Counted from the stretch's first letter, positions 6,701 through 11,066 are shown. The stretch: 12,500 bases of DNA from Baffinella frigidus (GCA_026770585.1 MU646502.1:513676-526175), one strand, 5' to 3'. Made by a program: numbers and translations. Notes: generated by a model not told the origin, from the letters alone.

Positions 6701-6776
6701 ACAAACCCCTAAACCCTAAACCCTAAACCCTGAACCCCCACCCTCCCTTCAGGCTCGCTTCCCGCGTGCGGCGTAA
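331..6776 (+). CDS. M3-family zinc metallopeptidase, C-terminal part, 8 exons
   Basis: Join of 331-456, 1365-1457, 1912-1974, 3177-3275, 4722-4802, 5505-5565, 5810-5886 and 6753-6776, giving 207 residues and a TAA stop. The spliced frame stays open through all seven junctions; all introns are phase 0 except the sixth (phase 1). The order of motifs (SMLAVPYLEKALYE, RPLLSVPHLLSDEAS, CYYHGYVLAEM, IVDNPK, EEYYWRAGNSEPF, LVENLTSKPLSG) is what I recognise as the C-terminal half of M3A oligopeptidases, which cut short peptides in cytosol or organelles. Family members are usually 600-700 residues, so the N-terminal two thirds with the HExxH zinc site lie left of the window. The YY-GY tyrosines and nearby histidine match the family's substrate-binding region by motif only. 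Acceptors are all CAG|G; donors are GT except a GC after exon 3. Family call from memory of motifs, not from a search; whether the gene is active cannot be judged here. Confidence 0.82.
482..600. repeat. Half copy of the 226-bp palindrome
   Basis: A CG-rich core, then GTTAGTGTTTAGCTCTTCAC and a GGGTCAGGGGGTAGT stretch match the loop and right arm of the palindrome at 804-1029, with decay. It follows directly on the bases downstream of the exon 1 donor. Confidence 0.65.
611..643 (+). pseudogene. Copy of exon 1 3' end with donor (a)
   Basis: Matches the last 39 bases of exon 1 with one in-frame 6-base deletion and ends at CAG|GTGACA, so the donor is kept. It lies inside intron 1. Confidence 0.85.
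739..771 (+). pseudogene. Copy of exon 1 3' end with donor (b)
   Basis: A more diverged copy (VTEDRIQ in place of ATEARIQ) ending at CAG|GTGAAC. The bases after the donor (a CCTGAGTCAGTGTAACC stretch) also match those after the true donor at 463-479, so the duplicated unit spans the junction. Confidence 0.78.
804..1029. mobile_element. 226-bp fold-back palindrome
   Basis: The arms pair almost end to end: GTCAAACGTGATTGAGACC on the left mirrors GGTCTCAATCACGTTTGAC on the right, with more than 70 bases of matching arm. The inner part (AGCGCTAGTG / CACTAGCGC) is also palindromic around a short loop TTTTGCTCTT. No protein is encoded; a fold-back or MITE-like element is the likely class. Confidence 0.82.
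1127..1186 (+). pseudogene. Copy of exon 2 5' end with acceptor
   Basis: GACCAG|GGG followed by code for GGLGTRPLLSVPHLLSDEAS, then the match breaks and no donor follows. The upstream flank (TTTGACCAGGGGG) matches that of the true exon 2. Confidence 0.85.
1365..1457 (+). CDS. M3 peptidase exon 2 of window (intact copy)
   Basis: 31 codons between TGACCAG|GGG and GAAATG|GTCAAA, with RPLLSVPHLLSDEAS and CYYHGYVLAEM. Of three copies of this exon (1127-1186, this one, 1612-1670) only this one has both splice sites and the whole motif, so I take it as the working exon. Confidence 0.85.
1458..1911 (+). other. Intron 2: heptamer arrays and exon 2 3' copy
   Basis: GT-AG intron of 454 bases. ACACGAA/CCCGAAA/CCCCAAA heptamers at 1467-1518 and 1677-1908 flank an exon 2 3' copy. 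Open frames through it are products of the stop-poor repeat. Confidence 0.78.
1612..1670 (+). pseudogene. Copy of exon 2 3' end with donor
   Basis: Codes HLLSDEACCYYHGYVLAEM and ends GAAATG|GTCGAA. The RPLLSV part is missing and one serine is cysteine. It could act as an alternative exon end, but it lacks an acceptor of its own. Confidence 0.82.
1912..1974 (+). CDS. M3 peptidase exon 3 of window
   Basis: 21 codons between AAACAG|GCG and CCCAAG|GCTTAC; the peptide begins AVHQTRSYFIEK and ends IVDNPK, continuing AEM of exon 2. The donor is GC rather than GT. No GT nearby keeps the frame with the following VGPTLEEYY. Confidence 0.82.
2033..2063 (+). pseudogene. Degenerate copy of exon 3 3' end
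   Basis: GACAAGTGCAGCTACACTGT followed by CGACAACCC resembles the code for EKYSFIVDNP; the AAG|GC donor is lost. Confidence 0.68.
2141..2176 (+). pseudogene. Copy of exon 3 3' end with GC donor
   Basis: Codes FEKYSFIIDNPK and ends CCCAAG|GCGAAC, keeping the GC donor. A bare donor copy (TAAG|GCCAAC) follows at about 2217. Confidence 0.82.
2288..2436. mobile_element. 149-bp inverted-repeat element (family C)
   Basis: About 36-bp imperfect terminal inverted repeats: GATCTCATGTGAAAACGGCC at the left pairs with GGTTTTAATTTAAAACC-type sequence ending GAATGAGATC at the right. AT-rich and non-coding, unlike its surroundings. Confidence 0.78.
2481..2498 (+). pseudogene. Short relic of exon 4
   Basis: CGAGTCGTTCCTCTCC matches the code for SEPFLS in exon 4 with one change; the following TCTAA resembles the end of the copy at 2997-3060. 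Confidence 0.5.
2515..2674. mobile_element. 160-bp inverted-repeat element (family D)
   Basis: Perfect 27-bp terminal inverted repeats, beginning CCTTGCTCGGATAGCGAGGG on the left and ending in its complement at 2674. A second inverted repeat (CTAGACTGCA / TGCAGTCTAG) lies inside. No ORF; a MITE-like element. Confidence 0.85.
2693..2887 (-). repeat. Inverted copy of exon 5 end and intron 5 CT tract
   Basis: Read on the minus strand it starts TCGCTGCCGTCGCCCAG|GTTGCTCTC, runs through a long CT tract and ends CTCTCTGTCTCGGAGCTGC. These are the two edges of the segment at about 4786-5050, in the same order. It is therefore an inverted, diverged copy of that segment placed about 2 kb upstream in intron 3. 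Confidence 0.82.
2997..3060 (+). pseudogene. Copy of exon 4 5' end with acceptor
   Basis: ATCAG|GTT, then VGPTLEEHYWRAGNSEPFLS and a proline followed by TAA. Tyrosine 8 is histidine. A GAAGCCCACTCTCTGG relic near 3136-3152 resembles the KPLSG end, so this copy may be split. Confidence 0.85.
3177..3275 (+). CDS. M3 peptidase exon 4 of window (intact copy)
   Basis: 33 codons between ATTCAG|GTG and GGCACG|GTACCC; VGPTLEEYYWRAGNSEPF and LVENLTSKPLSG are clear family motifs. A shorter upstream copy (2997-3060) runs into a stop. Confidence 0.86.
3670..3768 (+). repeat. CCCTCAA heptamer array
   Basis: About 14 tandem 7-bp units, nearly all CCCTCAA with one CCCACAA. This is a one-base variant of the telomere-like CCCTAAA found on either side. 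Confidence 0.9.
4042..4080 (+). pseudogene. Copy of exon 5 5' end with acceptor (1)
   Basis: GAGACAG|GCG then AWVDALKEPVSEL, diverging after the last leucine. Confidence 0.85.
4153..4192 (+). pseudogene. Copy of exon 5 5' end (2)
   Basis: GTGACCG|GCGTGGGTTGACGCGCTG; the acceptor CAG has become CCG and the third codon region now reads TGA in frame. It continues to CAGCTCCTTATAGGG. Confidence 0.8.
4238..4342 (+). repeat. Direct repeat, copy X (without MITE)
   Basis: About 105 bases from TATCACTAACTCGG to the exon 5 start nearly repeat 4628-4735, including GATGGGGCGACAGGCGTGGC and GCGTACTACCCTAAACCC. The sequence just before (4190-4237) also matches the left flank of the element at 4524, so X is the empty-site form. 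Confidence 0.83.
4327..4373 (+). pseudogene. Copy of exon 5 5' end (3)
   Basis: GTGACCG|GCGTGGGTGGATTCGCC, extending to CTGCTCGCGAG before diverging, the longest of the upstream copies. Its acceptor is also CCG, not CAG. Confidence 0.8.
4455..4491 (+). pseudogene. Copy of exon 5 5' end with acceptor (4)
   Basis: CCCGCAG|GCTTGGGCGGATGCGCTG, coding AWADALKKPVSEL, then CGTTATAGGG as after copy 2. It has a usable CAG|G. Confidence 0.82.
4524..4627. mobile_element. 104-bp MITE family A, copy A1
   Basis: Ends TATCCCTTAAGTGGCC and GGCCACTTATAGGATA form terminal inverted repeats with TA at both outer edges. Comparison with the empty site at 4231-4232 shows insertion at a TA with TA duplication, as for Tc1/mariner-type elements. 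No coding capacity. Internal palindrome at 4592-4609. Confidence 0.88.
4628..4735 (+). repeat. Direct repeat, copy Y (with MITE at its left)
   Basis: Partner of 4238-4342. The GGGTATATTACTAACTCGG start follows the right TA of the family A element directly and it ends in the true exon 5, so this unit supplies the working acceptor. Confidence 0.83.
4722..4802 (+). CDS. M3 peptidase exon 5 of window (intact copy)
   Basis: 27 codons between GTGACAG|GCG and GCCCAG|GTTGCT; the peptide starts AWVDALKEPVSELLARE and ends LAAVAQ. It follows four partial upstream copies of its own 5' end and is followed by one copy of its 3' end. A pure CT tract begins four bases after the splice point. Confidence 0.84.
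5038..5091 (+). pseudogene. Copy of exon 5 3' end with donor
   Basis: 18 codons from VSELLAREEVAYLAAVAQ match exon 5 with a single base change (CTC to CTG) and end CAG|GTTGCTCTC. Near identity points to a recent duplication. Confidence 0.9.
5233..5261 (+). repeat. Run of 29 C
   Basis: Uninterrupted cytosines, so 29 G on the minus strand. Length could be affected by sequencing error. Confidence 0.85.
5312..5330 (+). pseudogene. Relic of exon 6 5' end
   Basis: CCCAAATCTCACCGACAGAGG resembles the acceptor and start of exon 6; the acceptor G is lost. Preceded by the same TGTACCCTAACGC as the next copy. Confidence 0.55.
5401..5424 (+). pseudogene. Copy of exon 6 5' end with acceptor
   Basis: GCGCAG|GTCTCACCGACGGAGGAG codes VSPTEETA, then diverges. 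Confidence 0.78.
5505..5565 (+). CDS. M3 peptidase exon 6 of window (intact copy)
   Basis: 61 bases between GGGCAG|GTTTCG and GTCGACG|GTCTGC, coding VSPTEETGAVDLDMRV and RFVD plus one base of a split glycine codon. Two weaker copies of its start lie upstream (5312, 5401). Confidence 0.78.
5566..5809 (+). other. Intron 6: no repeats
   Basis: 244 bases, GT-AG, phase 1. This is the only intron here without heptamer arrays, exon copies or MITEs. A short AT-rich stretch precedes the acceptor. Confidence 0.75.
5810..5886 (+). CDS. M3 peptidase exon 7 of window
   Basis: 77 bases between GGCGCAG|GGG and GTCAAG|GTCTTA. Two bases complete the split glycine codon, then AEEIADSRADG and FLDACRRFEAYVK. 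Two copies of its 3' end with donor follow at 6108-6151 and 6535-6580. Confidence 0.8.
5900..5997 (+). repeat. CCATAAA heptamer array
   Basis: 14 uninterrupted copies of CCATAAA, a one-base variant of CCCTAAA. It begins 13 bases after the exon 7 donor. Confidence 0.92.
6108..6151 (+). pseudogene. Copy of exon 7 3' end with donor (a)
   Basis: CCTTCCTCCAACGCGTGCCG and on through the code for CRRFEAYVK to GTCAAG|GTCTAC, with a one-base insertion near its start. Confidence 0.85.
6410..6513. mobile_element. 104-bp MITE family A, copy A2
   Basis: Ends TATCCCTTAAGTGCCC and GGTCACTTAAGGGATA with TA borders. The left half (CCCTACGGTAGGGCCCTAGG) is shared with other copies; the inner palindrome (6477-6496, axis AAATTT) is unique to this one. 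Confidence 0.86.
6535..6580 (+). pseudogene. Copy of exon 7 3' end with donor (b)
   Basis: CTTCCTCCGACGCCTGCCGC through the code for CRRFEAYVK to GTCAAG|GTCAAC. Confidence 0.85.
6635..6683 (+). repeat. CCACAAA heptamer array
   Basis: About seven tandem CCACAAA units, another local variant of the telomere-like heptamer. Confidence 0.85.
6753..6776 (+). CDS. M3 peptidase last exon with stop
   Basis: After CCTTCAG the reading is ARFPRAA followed by TAA. It joins in phase 0 to EAYVK and gives a plausible EAYVKARFPRAA C-terminus. It is short, but the polypyrimidine stretch and CAG|G match the other acceptors and the heptamer arrays end here. Confidence 0.68.
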   Translation, partial: ARFPRAA

Positions 6777-6848
6777 GCGTCTCAGTAGACTCTACTGATA
6801 AGGTACTCTATAAGGTACACTACTGAGTCCACTCAGTGGACGCGTGAG

Positions 6849-6968
6849 TACAGGGGTACCTCGCTCATAAGAAACCGCCCCCCCCATAGGACCACCCTAG
6901 GACCCTAGGCATGTCCTACTGTAGGGTCCTAGGAGGGGGCGGTTTCTTATGAGCGAGGTACCCCTGTA
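6849..6968. mobile_element. 120-bp MITE family B, copy B1
   Basis: Long terminal inverted repeats: TACAGGGGTACCTCGCTCAT on the left pairs with ATGAGCGAGGTACCCCTGTA on the right, continuing through GAAACCGCCCCCC for over 30 bp. TA at both edges suggests Tc1/mariner-type target duplication. The core CTGTAGGGTCCTAGG resembles that of family A. Confidence 0.9.
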
Positions 6969-7005
6969 GAGTGGAGGGGAGGACTCTGGGACCTAGGGCC
7001 ACAGT

Positions 7006-7109
7006 TATCCCTTAAGTGCCCAGTAGGCCCATACGCCCTACGGTAGGGCGCTAGGACTTGCCTAGGACGAGTTAGGGTGAATATTCACCCTATGGGCACT
7101 CAAGGGGTA
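7006..7109. mobile_element. 104-bp MITE family A, copy A3
   Basis: TATCCCTTAAGTGCCC at the left, GGGCACTCAAGGGGTA at the right. The palindrome AGGGTGAATATTCACCCT (7074-7091) is perfect and matches that of A1. Confidence 0.87.
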
Positions 7110-7167
7110 GGCCTACTGTAGGGTCCTAGGGGGGAGCGGCTCCTTATGAGCAAGGTGTACCCCTGTA
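7108..7167. mobile_element. Right half of MITE family B, copy B3
   Basis: CTACTGTAGGGTCCTAGG to CTCCTTATGAGCAAGGTGTA and CCCCTGTA matches the right half of B1. It abuts the right TA of A3 with no left half. Confidence 0.78.
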
Positions 7168-7321
7168 GAGGATGGCTCGAGCGGAGGAGTGAGTGGGTTC
7201 TGAGAGAGAGAGAAAAGAGGAAAACATTATTACTATCAACACGGCGTGACACCTTGTATGCACCCCCACTGAGGCGGTGTCTGAGCAGGACCTAGAGAGA
7301 GGTCATGTGCACTCTACATTC

Positions 7322-7424
7322 ATCCCTCAAGTAGCCAGTAGGCCCGCACGCCCTACCGTAGGGCCCTAGGACCTGCCTAGGACCTCTGTGGGGTCAATTT
7401 TGACCCCATGGCCACTTAAGGGAA
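7322..7424. mobile_element. MITE family A, copy A4
   Basis: ATCCCTCAAGTAGCC to GGCCACTTAAGGGAA with the inner palindrome TGGGGTCAATTTTGACCCCA (7389-7408). The terminal TA is less clear than in A1-A3. Confidence 0.83.
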
Positions 7425-7463
7425 GAGAAACCACGCTCATATCCAAGGACTGTACAGTAGGCG

Positions 7464-7567
7464 TATCCCTCAAGTGGCGCGGGGGTCAGAATTGACCCCA
7501 AAGAGGTCCTAAGCATGTCATAGGGCCCTACGGTAGGACGTATGAGCCTACTCACCACTCAAGGGAT
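7464..7567. mobile_element. MITE family A, copy A5, inverted relative to A4
   Basis: TATCCCTCAAGTGGCGC to CCACTCAAGGGAT. Its reverse complement aligns along its whole length with A4, including the GGGGTCA...TGACCCC palindrome (7482-7499). About 40 bases separate the pair. Confidence 0.83.
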
Positions 7568-7824
7568 TCGTAGGGCCCTATCCACGCCAGGTCAGAATTC
7601 GAAACTTCATTTTACTACACGATCTTCGAGTAAACTTCATTCTACCCGGGAAACACGCCGAAAGTGTTGGGAATTGGAGCCCTTGCCATGCGGAATTTTA
7701 AGAATCTGTACCACGATAAGCCATTTAAACCCCTAGTGAGGCAGAGCTAGAATTTCGCGCAGTGCACCGCGCGACCCGCGCAGTGCACCGCGTGACCCTG
7801 TTCGGCCTTTATCAAATTAGTGCC

Positions 7825-7974
7825 CGAGGCCATGCAATTTGAACCACCTTTTATGCTATATATCGCAAGGGTAAATTTTGTCGAATTTTTGCTATTTTAG
7901 CATCGACATAGCTTTACCATAGGATAAAACCCACCCCAAGAGAGCAAAAACAAGGTTTGAAGTGCATGGCCTCG
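7825..7974. mobile_element. 150-bp inverted-repeat element family F, copy F1
   Basis: CGAGGCCATGCAATTTGAACC pairs with the right end GGTTTGAAGTGCATGGCCTCG. The AT-rich inside (TTTTATGCTATATATCGCAA) is homologous to F2 at 11457. Confidence 0.82.
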
Positions 7975-8051
7975 TCCATGAATATTGAATAAATCTTCTT
8001 TCGGGATGTGGATCGTGGAAGCCATGGCACTTGTTGAAACTCCAGTCGGTT

Positions 8052-8275
8052 TTTGGGTTTAGGGTTTAGGGTTGAGGGTTCAGGGTTCAGGGTTCAGGGT
8101 TCAGGGTTTAGGGTTTAGGTCCTTTAGGTCCTTTAGGTCCTTTAGGTTTTAATTTCTCCCAACATATGCCAACGACACGCCCTTCCGTAGAAAGGACTGG
8201 TTAGGGTTTAGGCTTTAGGCTTTAGGGTTCAAGCTTTATGCTTTAGGCTGTAGGGTTTAGGATTTAGGGTGGAAG
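8052..8275 (-). repeat. TTTAGGG-oriented heptamer array
   Basis: GGGTTTA/GGGTTCA units at 8052-8118, three CCTTTAGGT units (8119-8150), an interrupting unique patch, then degenerate TTTAGGCT units to 8268. The C-rich strand is the minus strand, opposite to the peptidase introns. Confidence 0.87.
8137..8198. repeat. Dispersed repeat, partner of 9217-9279
   Basis: GTCCTTTAGGTT, CTCCCAACATA and GTAGAAAGG occur in the same order and spacing at 9217-9279. Divergence is high; it may be a relic of a minus-strand exon, since the heptamers beside it are in that orientation. Confidence 0.55.
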
Positions 8276-8386
8276 AAAAACAATTCAATGGACAGTGGCA
8301 TTGGACAACGATAAACTTATAATGATCGTGTCCTGAGTGTTGCGGAACAGCGTCCAGCCTACGCCTAGCGATTTCATACCGAAGCA

Positions 8387-8500
8387 CTCATAATTTATAA
8401 ACTTGGTATAACGAAATTTACTACACAGAACGATCTTTATTAGTAATATTAAAGCAAACGCGTGGTAAGTTTGATTGAGACCCAGTTTGTAAATTATAAG
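8387..8500. repeat. Inverted repeat, about 20-bp arms
   Basis: CTCATAATTTATAAACTTGG pairs with CCCAGTTTGTAAATTATAAG, 17 of 20 bases, about 74 bases apart. Possibly a worn MITE. Confidence 0.6.
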
Positions 8501-8525
8501 TATATCCATCTGAGATCTCAGTAGC

Positions 8526-8592
8526 CCTATGCCTAGGGCTCTATTGTTGTCCTAGGGGGGGGGCGGTTTCTTATGAGCGAGGCACCCCTGTA
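8526..8592. mobile_element. Right half of MITE family B, copy B4
   Basis: TGTCCTAGG, a G run, then CGGTTTCTTATGAGCGAGGC and ACCCCTGTA match the right half of B1. The left half is missing. Confidence 0.78.
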
Positions 8593-8640
8593 GTCACCCC
8601 CGCGGAGGCTGTGTTTGCAGGACCTAGCCAGAGTAACTGT

Positions 8641-8687
8641 GTCTTCCCGAGTTGGGAGCGGTTCTACAGCTGCCAACTCGGGAAGAC
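8641..8687. repeat. Perfect 15-bp inverted repeat
   Basis: GTCTTCCCGAGTTGG and CCAACTCGGGAAGAC with a 17-base spacer; could form a stable hairpin. No T-run follows and its role is unknown. Confidence 0.85.
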
Positions 8688-9034
8688 ATGATTTCTTCCC
8701 GATGGTTTTATCAAAATCCAAGTTGTTTTTATTGCGCCGCAGGCTGCCCGATTTCGGGCGACTTCTCGTACAAATCCCCGAGAAATGGAAAACCCGCAAC
8801 CAAACGTTGCAAGATTCCAAAAGAGAATGTTCGGCCGTGGCTAAAACTCTTAAAATAACCATCAGGGAAGAAGTCATGCGTACCCTTCACGTTTGTGTGC
8901 GAAGGGAGACATAGGCGCCACGGACCTCATCTCCGGGAAAGGAACAGAGCGAGTCGAGCGGGAATGAAACCTGGACAGGGGGGTTGGTCATTCATAACGA
9001 CCACTCGAGGTTAGAAATGCGATTATTTTCAAAC

Positions 9035-9198
9035 AGGGAGTCCTTTACAAGTGAAGGGATGTGCAGTAATTTTGAAGGTGTGTGTAGTAATTTCCACAGA
9101 AATAGTCGCGTTTGGTCACGTAGCCCGCGGATATCCGTGACCAAACCCGCCCGTGACTGGTACAAATTTTAACAACCCCACATTGAAAATACTCCCTC
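9035..9198. mobile_element. Worn inverted-repeat element with internal hairpin
   Basis: AGGGAGTCCTTTACAAGTG at the left matches, with changes, the complement of CACATTGAAAATACTCCCT at the right. Inside, GTTTGGTCACG (9110) and CGTGACCAAAC (9136) form a perfect inverted repeat. Confidence 0.6.
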
Positions 9199-9216
9199 TT
9201 CCAGCCTCGTCCTTTT

Positions 9217-9279
9217 ATGTCCTTTAGGTTCTTCGAGCTCCCAACATAAGCGGACACCGGAACTTGTTCTATAGAAAGG
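9217..9279. repeat. Dispersed repeat, partner of 8137-8198
   Basis: Shares GTCCTTTAGGTT, CTCCCAACATA and ATAGAAAGG with 8137-8198. No heptamer array lies beside this copy. Confidence 0.55.
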
Positions 9280-9704
9280 CCATGCTTCCTTTCGGATCAC
9301 ATCAAGCCGTGGAAGTCAGCAAAGTTAAGGGCACTCCAATCGTCAGAGGACAACAGCAGCAGGACACCGAAAACAAAGAATACAGTATTAGACTACGGGT
9401 TTCTTTAGCGCATGTAATTAAGTAGCAATACAAGCGTCAGAAACACAATCACAAGTCAACAAAGTGACGAATGTAATCCCCCGCCTTCAATAACGCTCCT
9501 TTCACCCCCCGTCCCCGCTCGGCGTTTATATTTGAGTGGCTCTGCTGCTGGCCCTTCCTAGGCTACTTGCCGTGAAGTTCACCCCTTTTGAGCCCCCCCC
9601 TCCTCGCCTCCCCTCTGCGTTTCGCCCGTCCAGTACCCCCTGCTCAGTTTCTTATTGCGGTTGTCATGTTTCAGTTTTTTACTGCGATTCTCAGGGTTGT
9701 GTCT

Positions 9705-9904
9705 TAGAGCGTTTGCGGTAATTGTTGTCCGTTTTGGACGTGCGGTTTTCCGGTTTTCCGGTTTTCATTTGCTCCCCCCCCCGATTCATTTGTACCAGAG
9801 AAGTGTCCATTTAAAACATCCAACGACCTTTACAACATTATAAAAAACCGTAAAACCGGAAAACCGTACGTCCAAAACGGACAACAATTACCGCAAACGC
9901 TCTA
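9705..9904. mobile_element. 200-bp TA-flanked MITE (family G)
   Basis: Near-perfect terminal inverted repeats of about 55 bp, TAGAGCGTTTGCGGTAATTG at the left and CAATTACCGCAAACGCTCTA at the right, each ending in TA. The inner ends carry CGGTTTTC repeats. Non-coding, with the form of a Tc1/mariner-derived MITE. Confidence 0.9.
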
Positions 9905-10031
9905 TTCTTTTGTCTTTTGAGATGTTTAAGTTTATGGAGGTTGTTCCAACTTCAAAGAAATTCCTTTAAAAATAAAGATCTGCAGGACAAATATTTTCAA
10001 AAAGAAATAATGATTATTTTTCCCGGGCTTG

Positions 10032-10118
10032 GTTGGAGCATTCTTGTTCGCAGTTGGAGCCATTCTTCTTGTTTGGTTGGAGCCATTCTTGTTCGCAGCA
10101 CAAAGTTGGAGCCATTTG
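10032..10118 (+). repeat. Four copies of a GTTGGAGCCATT unit
   Basis: GTTGGAGCCATTCTTGTTCG-like units start at about 10032, 10053, 10076 and 10105 with uneven spacing. They overlap the N-terminus of the longest ankyrin ORF, which makes that N-terminus doubtful. Confidence 0.75.
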
Positions 10119-10794
10119 CTGGTTCGACCCAGAAAAAAGTCTTTCCCTGCGTTGCGTCCCTTTGCTGGGGTGTCCCTCTGTGCGGCACACAAAAAACTGT
10201 TGGACGCCAAGCGCAGCGCAAGGGCGGCCGCCCCGCCAGCACCACTCTCCCCGACCTCAGTGCAAGACGCCCTCTGGAGAGGGGAAAACACTGTCTCTCT
10301 TCGAGACGCCAGAAGCAGGAGTGTTCTACATGTATCAGTCGCCAGAGGCCACTCCAGGCGTGGCCACCGACGCTAGGGCGGCCCCAACGCCGCAAAACCT
10401 GTTCTCCCTGGTCAAGGACAAGAACGGAATGACGCAGCTGCATTGGTCCTCCATCCACGGCGAGATGAAGGTCGCGCGGCTGATTGACCATGGGGCGGAT
10501 ATCCACGCGCGGACCATTGGCGGCGAGACGGCCCTGCATTTCGCGGCGATGGCTGGCAACCTGAATGCTGTGCGGGTGCTGCTCGACCTGGGGGCGGAGG
10601 TGTCGACAAAGAACAACGCGGGAAACACCGCTCATGACCTCGCGACTCATGCATCGCACCTTCAGACCGCGGCGGTGCTCCAGGCAGCGGCAGAGCGCAG
10701 GGCCCAGCGCGTGGCGTTCGCCGTCGTGCATCAGGAGTGGCTGGGGGCGGGGTCGTGGCTGGAGGCGCTTGCCAAGAAATGCTGCGACACCTGA
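10033..10794 (+). CDS. Ankyrin-repeat protein
   Basis: An open frame of 253 residues ending in TGA. Residues about 128-160 (KDKNGMTQLHWSSIHGEMKV, then LIDHGADIHA) and 161-194 (GGETALHFAAMAGNLNAV, then LLDLGAEV) are two clear ankyrin repeats; NAGNTAHDLATHAS begins a third, partial one to about 226. Ankyrin repeats bind other proteins; the partner is unknown. GC-rich codon use is strong from about 10380. The first 100 residues come from a non-coding-looking tandem repeat and lack a motif, so the true start may be Met100 (10330) or the region may be a 3' exon with an acceptor upstream. No signal peptide or membrane segment. The minus-strand ORFs over it are shadows. Confidence 0.68.
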   Translation: MEHSCSQLEPFFLFGWSHSCSQHKVGAICWFDPEKSLSLRCVPLLGCPSVRHTKNCWTPSAAQGRPPRQHHSPRPQCKTPSGEGKTLSLFETPEAGVFYMYQSPEATPGVATDARAAPTPQNLFSLVKDKNGMTQLHWSSIHGEMKVARLIDHGADIHARTIGGETALHFAAMAGNLNAVRVLLDLGAEVSTKNNAGNTAHDLATHASHLQTAAVLQAAAERRAQRVAFAVVHQEWLGAGSWLEALAKKCCDT

Positions 10795-10807
10795 GAAGCT
10801 GTGACGG

Positions 10808-10836
10808 ATCTGGATATGTTGGAGCATATCCGGATA
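10808..10836 (+). other. Small hairpin after the ankyrin stop
   Basis: GGATATG and CATATCC pair around a short TTGGAG loop about 20 bases after the TGA. It may be a structure in the 3' untranslated region; the role is unknown. Confidence 0.45.
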
Positions 10837-11018
10837 TGGCTGGGGGAGGAGGTGGGAGAGGCGCGAGAGGTGGGGGTTGCAGAGTGAGCCTATGCATGCC
10901 GGGTACCAGGCTGCAAAGACCCTCTGCCCGAGAGCGAGCGCGAGCGAGTGAGTATACGACGCGAGAGCTCTCCATCGGGGTGTTGCAGGCCTGTGCTTCC
11001 GGGGGAGGCGGGCCGAAT

Positions 11019-11066
11019 GTCTAGCTCTGCCTCACTCGGGTTGACCGACTTTTCTCAAGTTGACAC
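11019..11066 (+). repeat. Diverged copy of the TTGAC...AAGTTGAC unit
   Basis: CTCGGGTTGACCGACTTTTC then TCAAGTTGAC resembles the starts of the two 84-bp units at 11789 and 11873. All three code (G/E)L(T/A)D(F/Y)S(Q/K/E)VD in one frame. Confidence 0.6.

Larger units (their letters stand above)
5887..6752 (+). other. Intron 7: heptamer variants, exon 7 3' copies, MITE
   Basis: GT-AG intron of 866 bases. CCATAAA array (5900-5997), CCCTGAA units, an exon 7 copy, CCCGAAA array (6371-6407), a family A element, another exon 7 copy, then CCACAAA (6635-6683) and CCCTAAA arrays up to the last acceptor. Confidence 0.78.
6777..7820. other. Gene-poor stretch with MITE cluster
   Basis: Besides the listed elements I see a purine-rich patch (7198-7222), a tandem pair of CGCGCAGTGCACCGCG units (7756-7796) and small inverted repeats downstream of the peptidase stop, such as ACTGAGTCCACTCAGT near 6823. 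At 7568-7755 I see nothing recognisable; the ORF there overlaps a MITE end and lacks coding bias. Confidence 0.6.
8276..9530. other. Gene-poor AT-rich stretch
   Basis: AT-richer than the rest. It holds the listed inverted repeats and a B half-element. The ORFs at 8285-8509 (minus) and 8615-8914 (plus) show no motif or coding bias. At 9280-9530 I see no recognisable feature. Confidence 0.55.

Noticed and set aside
8285-8914. ORFs of 74-114 residues in the AT-rich stretch
   Set aside because: No motif, no codon bias and competing frames on both strands; they overlap inverted repeats and a half MITE.
9997-10827. 276-residue minus-strand ORF and other antisense ORFs
   Set aside because: They lie opposite the ankyrin frame; GC-rich third positions commonly open the antisense frame, and no motif is seen.
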